Positions 26,303-32,836 of a stretch of DNA of 37,866 bases are shown here, piece after piece. Position 1 is the stretch's first letter, and the number at the start of each line of letters is the position of its first letter. The stretch is from contig JAAUQI010000049.1 in the NCBI GenBank assembly GCA_012032345.1, positions 1 to 37,866 on the forward strand, in the 5' to 3' direction. The notes under the pieces are model-generated. The model saw only the letters and a list, made by a program, of their open reading frames with translations, was not told the DNA's origin and made no database searches. The translations under genes were made by a program, and so were the position numbers. This DNA comes from Leptolyngbyaceae cyanobacterium RM1_1_2. Its GTDB lineage: Bacteria; Cyanobacteriota; Cyanobacteriia; Phormidesmidales; Phormidesmidaceae.

Positions 26303-26317
26303 CGATAATCATTCTCA
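26303..26317. promoter_or_regulatory. Zur/Fur-type box
   Basis: CGATAATCATTCTCA is a near-perfect match to Zur boxes reported in cyanobacteria (TGATAATNATTATCA; TGAGAATNATTCTCA). It can also be read as Fur-type hexamers (GATAAT, CATTCT, CATAAT). It lies in non-coding DNA about 135 bases above the HAF remnant and 430 bases before the next plus-strand start, so its present target, if any, is unclear. Confidence 0.55.
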
Positions 26318-26420
26318 TAATACGCGGCAGGTTCAGCGATAGATATAAATTTCTTGTAAAGCCAGTGTCGGCAAATTAATACAAGCTAGTGTCGAGGCGA
26401 CAATATCGGTCTTCAAACCC

Positions 26421-26519
26421 TTATTGCTCAGACTCCACCATGCAATTCCTTAGCTTTGGATCTAGCTCTTTGAGATCCAAATTCCGACCGATGCAGACCA
26501 GTTGACTGCTCCATGGCCT
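26421..26519 (-). pseudogene. C-terminal remnant of a CobW/COG0523 metal GTPase
   Basis: The reverse strand from 26519 reads RPWSSQLVCIGRNLDLKELD and ends at a TAA at 26421-26423. This matches the end of CobW C-terminal domains, which typically carry NQLVFIGRNLD. The nucleotide-binding part of the protein is absent. Just upstream the frame changes near a perfect CCATGGC-CTT-GCCATGG repeat (26511-26527), and the sequence up to 26640 is not recognisable. COG0523 proteins are Zn metallochaperones, and many are repressed by Zur. The adjacent Zur/Fur-type box at 26644-26663 fits a former Zur-controlled gene. Confidence 0.6.
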
Positions 26520-26643
26520 TGCCATGGTGCTGGGGAAAGTAAGGTTTATACCTTGCCGTGATTGTTGTGACAGAACCGCAATTGTAATGACTTGTTGAGA
26601 ATTTGCGATCGCAGCTCCATAGTTCGTCTAAATAGTGTTTAGG

Positions 26644-26663
26644 CAAAATGATTATCATTATCG
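26644..26663. promoter_or_regulatory. Zur/Fur-type box heading the 26740-27531 gene
   Basis: CAAAATGATTATCATTATC (26644-26662) matches 16 of 19 bases of the classical Fur box, and TGATTATCATTATCG (26649-26663) matches all but two fixed positions of the cyanobacterial Zur box TGATAATNATTATCA. The centre AATGAT-T-ATCATT is a perfect palindrome. It lies 77 bases before the ATG at 26740, a normal operator position. Sequence alone does not separate Zur from Fur control; the neighbouring smtA, smtB and cobW remnants favour zinc. Confidence 0.65.
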
Positions 26664-26739
26664 TTTTCGTGCCAGTTTTGCAAAGTTATTCAGGTTTAGG
26701 ATTTTTTTCCTTGCATCTACACAGGAGTCAGTCATTGAG

Positions 26740-27531
26740 ATGGTTTCAATCCTAAGTTCCACCGTTTCTTCAGCAAGTACTGTTTCAGGGCCGCTTTCTA
26801 TCAGCGCTCTCTTAACGAACGCTGATATTGTTTCCCTAGAAGAGCTACCACCAATCTGGCAGCGCATCGCCAACCGCGAGGTAGCGGTAGGTCACCCCGA
26901 GTCGGATTTTCTAGTAGCGCTAGCGCGGTTGTTTTTAACCAAAGCAACAGACCGCAGTCCTGAGGTCTTTCAGGAAGGGTTCGACTTCCAAGCTTTCTAC
27001 CGGCAAGGGGCTATGTCAACCCTTGAGTTTTTTGGTCATGACTTCAGGACTACGGCTTACCCTGATTTTGAGCAGGTAGTGCAAACAGCTCGGGCAACAG
27101 ACGGAACCGAAAGAGTCATAGCTTTTGTGCAGGAAGTTTTCTCTCGGTTAGGCTACGCTTTACCGGCTTGCTTCTACTGGATGCTGCTGTGTCCAATTGA
27201 GCGAGCATCAATTTACGAGGCTCGTCCCATGTTTTTCGACCCTCAGATGCAAGAGATGAAGCGGGCCTATGACGCCTGTCTGCATAGCCTGAATGTAACA
27301 GCGGTACTAATGCTGGTGCAATCGTGTGCTAGTCATCAGGGGCTGCTAATTCAGCACGGCTGCGGCTGCGACCATTCGCTGGCTCAGCTAATTCCAGGCT
27401 CAGCAGAAGTTGCGTTTACTTTTGAAAGTGAGCTGGGGCGTCGCAAGGCAATAACGGCTTATCTCTGGCGCTGTTGGAATGAATACTTGCTATTTCCGCT
27501 AGGGGTTCACGCCGAAAGTTTGGCCCTATAA
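26740..27531 (+). CDS. Unrecognised protein under a Zur/Fur-type box
   Basis: The 263-residue product matches no family I know. It has an N-terminal Ser/Thr-rich stretch (MVSILSSTVSSASTVSGPLS), then a mostly helical body with many aromatics and several Cys: ALPACFYWMLLCPIERASIY, AYDACLHSL, VQSCASHQG and the metal-ligand-like HGCGCDH near residue 205. There is no signal peptide and no transmembrane helix. I chose the ATG at 26740 because AGGAG lies 12 bases upstream and an earlier in-frame start (26635) would put the metal box inside the gene. A terminator-like hairpin and the FAD oxidoreductase gene follow on the same strand. A metal-starvation role (metallophore synthesis or metal handling) is inference from the box and neighbours. 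Confidence 0.7.
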   Translation: MVSILSSTVSSASTVSGPLSISALLTNADIVSLEELPPIWQRIANREVAVGHPESDFLVALARLFLTKATDRSPEVFQEGFDFQAFYRQGAMSTLEFFGHDFRTTAYPDFEQVVQTARATDGTERVIAFVQEVFSRLGYALPACFYWMLLCPIERASIYEARPMFFDPQMQEMKRAYDACLHSLNVTAVLMLVQSCASHQGLLIQHGCGCDHSLAQLIPGSAEVAFTFESELGRRKAITAYLWRCWNEYLLFPLGVHAESLAL

Positions 27532-27586
27532 AAACGTTTGCCGTCAGGGTAGCTACGGTAGAGATTGACGAGAACTTGGTTCCTAG

Positions 27587-27605
27587 CCCCCGACCTGTTC
27601 GGGGG
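27587..27605 (+). terminator. Hairpin between the unknown gene and the FAD oxidoreductase gene
   Basis: CCCCCGA, loop CCTGT, TCGGGGG: a 7-bp GC-rich stem 56 bases after the stop at 27531, followed by TCTAGTCATTTTT. It resembles an intrinsic terminator with its T run displaced by about 7 bases. It could also act as a partial terminator, lowering expression of the next gene. Confidence 0.5.
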
Positions 27606-27642
27606 TCTAGTCATTTTTAGCGATGTTCACTAACAAAGACAA

Positions 27643-29208
27643 TTGCAGTATAAGTCTTGGCGAATTGCGATCGCAGGTGCTGGCGTTAGCGGGTTTGCTA
27701 CTCTCGGTCATTTAGTCACCCAACTACGCGACCGAACAGAAACTCCTATACAGATCTATCTCTTTCAGCCAGAGCGTACCTACCAAGAGGCTAATCTGAC
27801 AGAGGCTCAGCAAACTCGGCTAGCTCATTTCAAGGCACTAGATCAGCAAAACCCAATCGGTAGCGGACAGGTGTACGACCCGGTTCAGCCCGCCTTGTTC
27901 ACCTTCAACGGCAGCAGTGCCGTCCGTGGGTTTGATTTTGCCCAGCAGCGCTTCGACACGGCGAACTACTTCAACTGGGTGCAGGCTAATCGTGACCTGC
28001 TAGCGGCGCTATACCCAGACTTTGCTCCAGAGCGAGGGCAACAGCGCCATCGCGCCCATACTCTAGACGATCTTCACGGGACAAGTCCCCGAGGAGCCTA
28101 CGGCCTATATCTAGACGAGCAGTTTCGGAGGTTGCTGGCCCACCTACCCAGCCACATCACGGTGCAAACGATTCCTCAAGCGCTACAAAGCTTTGTACCT
28201 TCCAAACAGGAAGTTCACGTGCAGACGGCAACCGCGTCTTATTGGGTCAATCAGCTTGTGTGTGCTACCGGCCATCGGTTTGCGCCAATTCGCCCCGAGT
28301 GGCAGGGGCAGGTATTTTCGGCATATCCGTGCGATCGCTATGGGGCGGAGTTACCCGCCAACCTGACGATAGTAGGTGCTGGGCCATCGGGCATTGAGGT
28401 GGCCTTGCATGCACTGCACAACCTGGGAGTAGAGCGAGTCAGCCTGGTGAGCCGCCGAGGCTATGCTCGACTGCCTCAGATAGAACCTGCCGTACCATAC
28501 ACCTGCCCTTGGCTGACACGGCAGCAGATGCAGCGCAATCCTACAGCTCAGCGGGCGCAATACTTACTGAGACAGTCACTTCTCACTGCCTATCAAGTGA
28601 GTGACATTGCTTATCCAGGATGGGAGGCAATGCTGCACATCGAGGATTATGGCCGTTTTCTTGCTGACTACCTGCAGCAGGTAACCCCAGCGCACCCGCT
28701 GGCCCGCTTAGCACGTCCAGTAATGTCTTTCTATGGACAAACAAAGGATTTGCTGTCAAGCGAGGAGCAGGTAAAAGTACGGCGACTGTTAAGCAGTATG
28801 AAACATCTGTTTGCAACCCAGTCGTTGGCTGGTGCCGAGCTGATGCTAGCGGCAATGCAGGCTGGGCGTTTGTCTTTGAAAGCTGGTACATTCTTGACCC
28901 ATCACAAAACGCCGACAATTGCATGGCCTAGCAACGAGCAGTGGCAGCCAAACTCCGTGATTCTAGCTACCGGATTCGATAGCCAGATTTCACCGATTTA
29001 TAGTCTGGCTATTGCCCAGGGTGCAGGGGTAGTCGACGACGATGGTAAGCTAGTCGTCAACTCGATTACAGGGGCACTAATTAACGCATACGGAACGAAC
29101 ACGAACTGCTACCGAACAGCAGGAACATCGCTGAGTTCAGTAAATCAACAAGCAGCTCAGACTGCCAAGGCTCTGGTTCGGCAAATGGTTCTGTCGCCAG
29201 AAACATAA
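27643..29208 (+). CDS. FAD/NAD(P)-binding oxidoreductase
   Basis: The 521-residue protein has two dinucleotide-binding Rossmann motifs: AGAGVSGFATLG (11-22), for FAD, and IVGAGPSGIEVALHAL near residue 245, for NAD(P). The ATGFDS motif near 445 is seen in flavin monooxygenases of the lysine/ornithine hydroxylase and BVMO groups. An insertion with NPIGSGQVYDP and LFTFNGSSAVRGFDF marks the NAD_binding_9 (FAD-NAD(P)-binding) family. No signal peptide is present, so it is cytosolic. The substrate is unknown. The only start available after an upstream TAA (27631) is the TTG at 27643, with no clear ribosome-binding site. Position after a metal-box gene suggests a role in making or releasing a metal ligand; this is inference. 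Confidence 0.82.
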   Translation: MQYKSWRIAIAGAGVSGFATLGHLVTQLRDRTETPIQIYLFQPERTYQEANLTEAQQTRLAHFKALDQQNPIGSGQVYDPVQPALFTFNGSSAVRGFDFAQQRFDTANYFNWVQANRDLLAALYPDFAPERGQQRHRAHTLDDLHGTSPRGAYGLYLDEQFRRLLAHLPSHITVQTIPQALQSFVPSKQEVHVQTATASYWVNQLVCATGHRFAPIRPEWQGQVFSAYPCDRYGAELPANLTIVGAGPSGIEVALHALHNLGVERVSLVSRRGYARLPQIEPAVPYTCPWLTRQQMQRNPTAQRAQYLLRQSLLTAYQVSDIAYPGWEAMLHIEDYGRFLADYLQQVTPAHPLARLARPVMSFYGQTKDLLSSEEQVKVRRLLSSMKHLFATQSLAGAELMLAAMQAGRLSLKAGTFLTHHKTPTIAWPSNEQWQPNSVILATGFDSQISPIYSLAIAQGAGVVDDDGKLVVNSITGALINAYGTNTNCYRTAGTSLSSVNQQAAQTAKALVRQMVLSPET

Positions 29209-29619
29209 GGGAGTACAAAACCTCACTTCTCTGTCTGAGTTTTGCGCAACGATTTAGAAGATTTCACAGACGAAGGCGAGCTGTCTCATCATATCATTGC
29301 TGACTATACCTCGATTTGCTGGTGGGTCTGTTGCTCACGGGGGTGTTTGCTCGTTCCGCTAGGATGGTTTTGTCGCAATTCTGACGGGCGATCGCCTAAC
29401 AGCATCTGTGGCCCGAGTCAGGACAACAAGGCTTGACAGCAAACCTCGGCACGAGACTGGCTGGTTTTTGTCGATGAGCTAGTATGGCATGGCCTCAACC
29501 GCTGGCCTTACGTAGACCCTGAACCCGAACTCAAGTTCACAGACAGCAGTGCCACCAACTCAACTGCCTGAGATGATCAACCGGCAAGGTAAGAAGCCAG
29601 AACTGCTATCTGCCAGGCA
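29209..29619. other. Unassigned region between the oxidoreductase gene and smtA
   Basis: About 410 bases. An open frame from about 29242 to 29436 is Cys/Trp-rich and unconvincing. Another from about 29448 to 29571 reads RDWLVFVDELVWHGLNRWPY and ends at a TGA, looking protein-like but lacking a start. These may be scraps of a decayed gene; I could not identify it. Confidence 0.4.
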
Positions 29620-29787
29620 TTAACTGTGACAAGTACAGCCCGGATGCCCACAGCCAGAGCCTTCAGAGTGGCCGTTAGCACAAGCATCGCTGCAATAGTA
29701 ATGACCAGCTTTTTCAATAGCCTTGCTCGTATCCACAACACACAAGCAAGCGTCACAAGCACATTTCATTTGGGTAACAGTCGTCAT
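29620..29787 (-). CDS. smtA: Bacterial metallothionein SmtA
   Basis: SmtA is a cytosolic protein that binds Zn and Cd in a Cys/His cluster and protects against excess metal. The 55-residue product has nine Cys (9, 11, 14, 16, 32, 36, 46, 51, 53) and matches the SmtA pattern throughout: MKCACDACLCVVDTSKAIEK, HYYCSDACANGH and GCGHPGCTCH. His40, His48 and His54 correspond to the ligand histidines of Synechococcus SmtA, and there is an extra His at 29. AGGAGA lies 7 bases before the ATG at 29787. It is divergent from smtB with two inverted-repeat operators between, the classical smt arrangement. Confidence 0.96.
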   Translation of the reverse strand: MTTVTQMKCACDACLCVVDTSKAIEKAGHYYCSDACANGHSEGSGCGHPGCTCHS

Positions 29788-29811
29788 AGCAGTCTCCTAG
29801 AACGGTAGAAT

Positions 29812-29817
29812 AGTATA
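29812..29817 (-). promoter_or_regulatory. Probable -10 element of smtA
   Basis: TATACT on the reverse strand, 24 bases before the smtA start codon. The inverted repeat at 29824-29837 lies directly upstream, so a repressor bound there would cover the -35 region. Confidence 0.55.
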
Positions 29818-29823
29818 CATAAC

Positions 29824-29837
29824 TGAACAGGTGTTCA
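29824..29837. promoter_or_regulatory. SmtB-type operator, copy 1
   Basis: TGAACAGGTGTTCA is a perfect 6-2-6 inverted repeat of the TGAACA type recognised by SmtB/ArsR zinc sensors. It lies 37 bases upstream of smtA, next to its -10 element. Confidence 0.85.
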
Positions 29838-29853
29838 TAGACAATATAACACT

Positions 29854-29867
29854 TGAATGCTTGTTCA
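29854..29867. promoter_or_regulatory. SmtB-type operator, copy 2
   Basis: TGAATGCTTGTTCA is a second, imperfect copy of the same repeat, centred 30 bases from the first, about three helical turns. Paired operators between smtA and smtB are also found in Synechococcus. Confidence 0.75.
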
Positions 29868-29957
29868 GGCATATAGATATAAAGTCTTTAGCTTTGGCTG
29901 AGATGGACTTAGCTAGGACGCAAAGGGTTGCTGTTGCTGATGGATATCGGCTGATTG

Positions 29958-30317
29958 ATGTCGGACTCTGAAGACAAGACTTTACAGGCGCTCGCGGCGG
30001 TGGTTCCCGTCAGCGGGATTCTGAGTGTCGAAAAAGCCCAGCGGATGGCCGAGTTCTTTAGTGTGCTGGGCGATCCGAATCGCTGGCGCATTCTGTCCGC
30101 ACTGGCGGCTAAGGAATTACGCGTGGGAGAGTTGGCGGCGGCAGTCGAAATGAGTGAATCCGCCGTTTCTCATCAATTGAGAGTCCTGCGGACGATGCGT
30201 CTGGTCAGCTACCGCAAGCTAGGCCGCAGCGTCTATTACTGCTTGAAGGACAACCACATTTTTAACCTTTATCGAGAAGCCTCAGAACACCTAGATGAGC
30301 CTGAGGACGATGAGTAA
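29958..30317 (+). CDS. smtB: Zinc-responsive ArsR/SmtB-family repressor
   Basis: SmtB is a winged-helix repressor that leaves the smt operator when it binds zinc. The 119-residue product follows SmtB closely: AEFFSVLGDPNRWRILSALA, the recognition helix MSESAVSHQLRVLRTMRLVS, YRKLGRSVYYCL and KDNHIFNLYREASEHLDE. The alpha5 zinc ligands are all kept at the right spacing (Asp98, His100, His111, Glu114). The alpha3N site is lost: Arg55 stands where SmtB has Cys61, and the N-terminal Cys/His ligands are absent. Sensing should therefore depend on alpha5 alone. An in-frame TTG at 29955 is ignored in favour of the ATG at 29958. The gene lies divergent from smtA. Confidence 0.94.
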   Translation: MSDSEDKTLQALAAVVPVSGILSVEKAQRMAEFFSVLGDPNRWRILSALAAKELRVGELAAAVEMSESAVSHQLRVLRTMRLVSYRKLGRSVYYCLKDNHIFNLYREASEHLDEPEDDE

Positions 30318-30529
30318 TCCGAAATCTTGCCTGTAGACCCCCGTTTAGAAAAGTGAATTTCTGTTAGAAATACGACTGGTCGCGTCTCTCGATTCGGGGC
30401 CGGGGCAAGCGGATTGGGGATGAGTGCTGAAAGCCCTACTGTATGAGATCTACCTGTCATGCTGAACTCACTGAAGCTGAGGGAGTTCGACGCCTTTGCC
30501 GCCAGCCGCGATCGCCCCCGACTTCGCTC
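30318..30529. other. Non-coding gap after smtB
   Basis: About 210 bases with no gene visible. It contains TGTCATGCTGAACTCACTGA near 30457, which resembles a widespread short intergenic repeat of bacteria. Confidence 0.35.
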
Positions 30530-30706
30530 TCATTTCATGACCACGCAGCAAACTATTGCTGCTTTGACCTGAATCTGCCCTATGTGGGTGGCCTTGGTAT
30601 CTTCTAAGGTGATCTTAGTTTGGTATCTCGGAAACTCCGAATCCCAGGTGTAGCGGTTTTCGTAGGCGGCACGAAAAAGGTCTTGGGCAGTGAGGGTTTG
30701 AGTCAT
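30530..30706 (-). pseudogene. Truncated DUF3386-family gene
   Basis: The reverse strand from the ATG at 30706 encodes 58 residues: MTQTLTAQDLFRAAYENRYT, then WDSEFPRYQTKITLED and ATHIGQIQVKA, before drifting off and stopping at 30530. The start matches the N-terminus of DUF3386 proteins (about 210 residues in cyanobacteria), and the remaining three quarters are missing downstream. Start codon and N-terminal sequence are intact, so the gene was cut by a deletion or rearrangement. The family has no known function. It lies 45 bases downstream of the small ORF at 30751-30870. Confidence 0.68.
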
Positions 30707-30750
30707 GATGTCTCTCTAGTAAATATGCAAAGGGTGGAATGGCAGCGGCC

Positions 30751-30870
30751 TTAGTTGCGATGTTTTTGCCAATGCCAGCATTGCCACAGTCCCCAAGCAG
30801 ACACGGCGATCGCGCAAAGGAGTAACAGCCAATGATCTGGGCGGGAGGGGTCGAAGGCGTTAGACGACAT
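30751..30870 (-). CDS. Possible small single-helix membrane protein
   Basis: The 39-residue product (MSSNAFDPSRPDHWLLLLCA and on) has one hydrophobic helix (about residues 14-30) and a basic, Trp/His-rich C-terminus (WQCWHWQKHRN), a plausible single-pass inner-membrane topology. It lies between tonB and the DUF3386 fragment on the same strand. No good ribosome-binding site precedes the ATG at 30870. It may be a small accessory of the TonB-linked system or a chance frame. Confidence 0.45.
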   Translation of the reverse strand: MSSNAFDPSRPDHWLLLLCAIAVSAWGLWQCWHWQKHRN

Positions 30871-30968
30871 TGGTTAGGTAACTAAGGGGATAGGTGAGTG
30901 GAGGGGGGATGAGTAGCCGGGTGGGTAATGATTTCGCAATGAGCGATCGCGGGTATAAACACTCTTTT

Positions 30969-32567
30969 CTAGTTTTCCTCCTCACCTGCTTCAGCAGATT
31001 CAGGCGTAGGTTCAGCAGGCTCCGGGGTAGAACTTGCTGAAGGCGGTTCGGAAGAGTCCATTGCGGGTTTAGTATCAGGGGTTATTGGGGCATCGGCAGC
31101 GTCTGTTGCCGACGATGCGTCCTCAGTATCGGCAGCATCGGTATCAATGGGTTCGGCATCAGTGGATGCGGTATCGGCAGTGTCAGCGTCGGCGTCAGCT
31201 TCAGCGAGAATTATCCCTAGCTCCCCAGAGGAATCTGCCTGATTGGGTAAGTCCAATAGCGGATCCGCTGCTGCCTGCACTGGTTGGCTAGCGGGTGTGG
31301 CCTCTGCTATAGGCGTTTCAGGATTAACGGTGACAGTCTCGCGATCGCCCTGCTGCTGGGCTTCTTGATGTCGTTCTGATCCTTCAATCACAAAGGGAAT
31401 TTCGACCGATACCGAACCGCCTTGGCCGCCCGTTTCAAATTCCCACGTTTGCAGCGATGAGAGGGCGGCTTGGTCTAGCGCTGCATTCCCACTGGACTGT
31501 TCGAGCGTGAGGCCGATGACGTTGCCATCGTCATCAAACTGCGCCCTGACCACCGGCTGTCCTTCGATGCCCGCTGCTAGCGCCGCAGTGGGATAGTCAG
31601 GACGACTACACTGGCGGCAACTCACCGTGCGGCTGCCTGACCCCGCATCTGCTGATGCGCCGTCAGCCTCTTCTCCGGTTGCCAAATCGGTGCCAGTCTC
31701 GCTACGGGAGTCTGGCCCAGTGTTGCGAGCAACCCCTAGGAGCGCAGTGTCAGGGGGATTTGCGGCATTATCCCCACTAGAGGCTGAAGCCTCATTGCCA
31801 GGAGACCTACCATTACCAAGCAGTCGGCTCAGGGCATCGGCAACCCCTGTCGTTGACGTTTCCAGAGTGGAGTCGTTGTCAGCGATCGCAGCGGACGTCA
31901 CGGTGCGGGGGGCTTCATCGGTCACGCCATCGGCTGTTAGGGCATCTTCCCCAGTCAAAGATGTCGCTGCCTCGTCTGTATCAGCCTGTGGCGTTTGGGC
32001 GATCGCCGATTCTGATTCATTCGGTTCTGGATTTTCCGCTATCGGCTCTGGGGCTGGCTCATCCTCAACGGCGGTATCTGTCACTTTAGAGTCTTCAGGG
32101 GTTGCTTCTTCTACTTCTGGTACCGACTCGTCCTCAGCGAGTTCAGATTCCGCAATCTCAGGTGCCTGCTCCATTTCTTCAACGGCGGCGACCTCGGGCT
32201 TCGGCGCTGCAACATCGCGTCTGTCCCACAGGGGCTTTGCGGGCGCAACAGCGACAGCGGACAGGGGAGCCGCCGCACTTTGGGAACTCGGTGGCAACGC
32301 TGCTACGCCCTGGGACTCCATCGCAGCAGTACTGGCTTCGTCCGTCAATGCAGCGGTTGCAGCGAACGATTTTGGGTTTTGGGGCATGACCATGACCTGA
32401 ATGCGGTCTTCAGGGGTCAACTGCGCTGAGGCTGATGGCAGCCACCGCAGCAAAGGTAGGCCACCAGCATGAACCCCAATGGCCCCGAGCAGTCCCAGCA
32501 TGACCCACCGCTGTGTCCGAGTCTGCTGGCGATCGCGGTAGTAAATGCAGTCTTCAGAAAGTGCCAT
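30969..32567 (-). CDS. tonB: TonB-family energy transducer with a long C-terminal tail
   Basis: TonB links the proton motive force of the inner membrane to outer-membrane receptors. The 532-residue protein has a cytosolic start, one transmembrane helix (about 20-36, VMLGLLGAIGVHAGGLPLL), and a long Ala/Pro/Glu/Asp-rich periplasmic spacer. The TonB C-terminal domain lies at about 314-395 (SRPDYPTAALAAGIEGQPVV, FDDDGNVIGLTLEQSSGN, SLQTWEFETG). In other TonB proteins this domain ends the chain; here a further 137 acidic, low-complexity residues follow (DADADTADTAS, EPTPESAEAGEEEN). CRQC just before the domain could form a disulfide. exbB and exbD are not in the window. tonB is divergent from the FecCD-type permease gene. 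Confidence 0.9.
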   Translation of the reverse strand: MALSEDCIYYRDRQQTRTQRWVMLGLLGAIGVHAGGLPLLRWLPSASAQLTPEDRIQVMVMPQNPKSFAATAALTDEASTAAMESQGVAALPPSSQSAAAPLSAVAVAPAKPLWDRRDVAAPKPEVAAVEEMEQAPEIAESELAEDESVPEVEEATPEDSKVTDTAVEDEPAPEPIAENPEPNESESAIAQTPQADTDEAATSLTGEDALTADGVTDEAPRTVTSAAIADNDSTLETSTTGVADALSRLLGNGRSPGNEASASSGDNAANPPDTALLGVARNTGPDSRSETGTDLATGEEADGASADAGSGSRTVSCRQCSRPDYPTAALAAGIEGQPVVRAQFDDDGNVIGLTLEQSSGNAALDQAALSSLQTWEFETGGQGGSVSVEIPFVIEGSERHQEAQQQGDRETVTVNPETPIAEATPASQPVQAAADPLLDLPNQADSSGELGIILAEADADADTADTASTDAEPIDTDAADTEDASSATDAADAPITPDTKPAMDSSEPPSASSTPEPAEPTPESAEAGEEEN

Positions 32568-32836
32568 TTATAAAAACTGATGAATCTACACTTCATTAAT
32601 GATGCTGTTGATTCTCACTAGAGAATAGACTCAGTTCCTAAAAATATCAAGCAATCATATACTCTTAAGGTTTTTTGACAGAGATAAGTCAGAATTGTTC
32701 TCTCATGATTTTTAAATTTTTACTTGACATTTAGTCTCAATAAGCTTACGTTCTCCATTAAGGATTTCTACTGAATTGGTAGAACCATAACTGCCTCAGT
32801 CTGGCCCCTATCCACCCCTTACTCCCCGCCGACCGA
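32568..32836. promoter_or_regulatory. Divergent promoter region of tonB and the ABC permease gene
   Basis: This 269-base A/T-rich gap must hold both promoters. TTGACA at 32723-32728 could be a -35 element for the permease gene. I found no copy of the Zur/Fur palindrome used at 26.3 and 26.6 kb; the inverted repeat at 32611-32626 is the best operator candidate. Confidence 0.45.
32611..32626. promoter_or_regulatory. Candidate operator: perfect inverted repeat upstream of tonB
   Basis: ATTCTCACTAGAGAAT is a 6-4-6 perfect inverted repeat 44 bases upstream of the tonB start. Its half-sites (ATTCTC, GAGAAT) are those of the Anabaena-type Zur box GAGAAT-N-ATTCTC but in the opposite order. Confidence 0.45.

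Noticed and set aside
26428-26658. 76-codon minus-strand frame starting inside the metal box
   Set aside because: The recognisable protein similarity (CobW C-terminus) is in a different frame, so this frame is not the gene.
29577-29762. 61-codon hydrophobic open frame on the minus strand
   Set aside because: It is another frame of the smtA region; the smtA frame has the full metallothionein pattern and a ribosome-binding site.
31627-32400. 257-codon open frame on the plus strand, rich in Ser/Ala
   Set aside because: It is antisense to the low-complexity spacer of tonB; repetitive GC-rich coding DNA keeps the other strand open.
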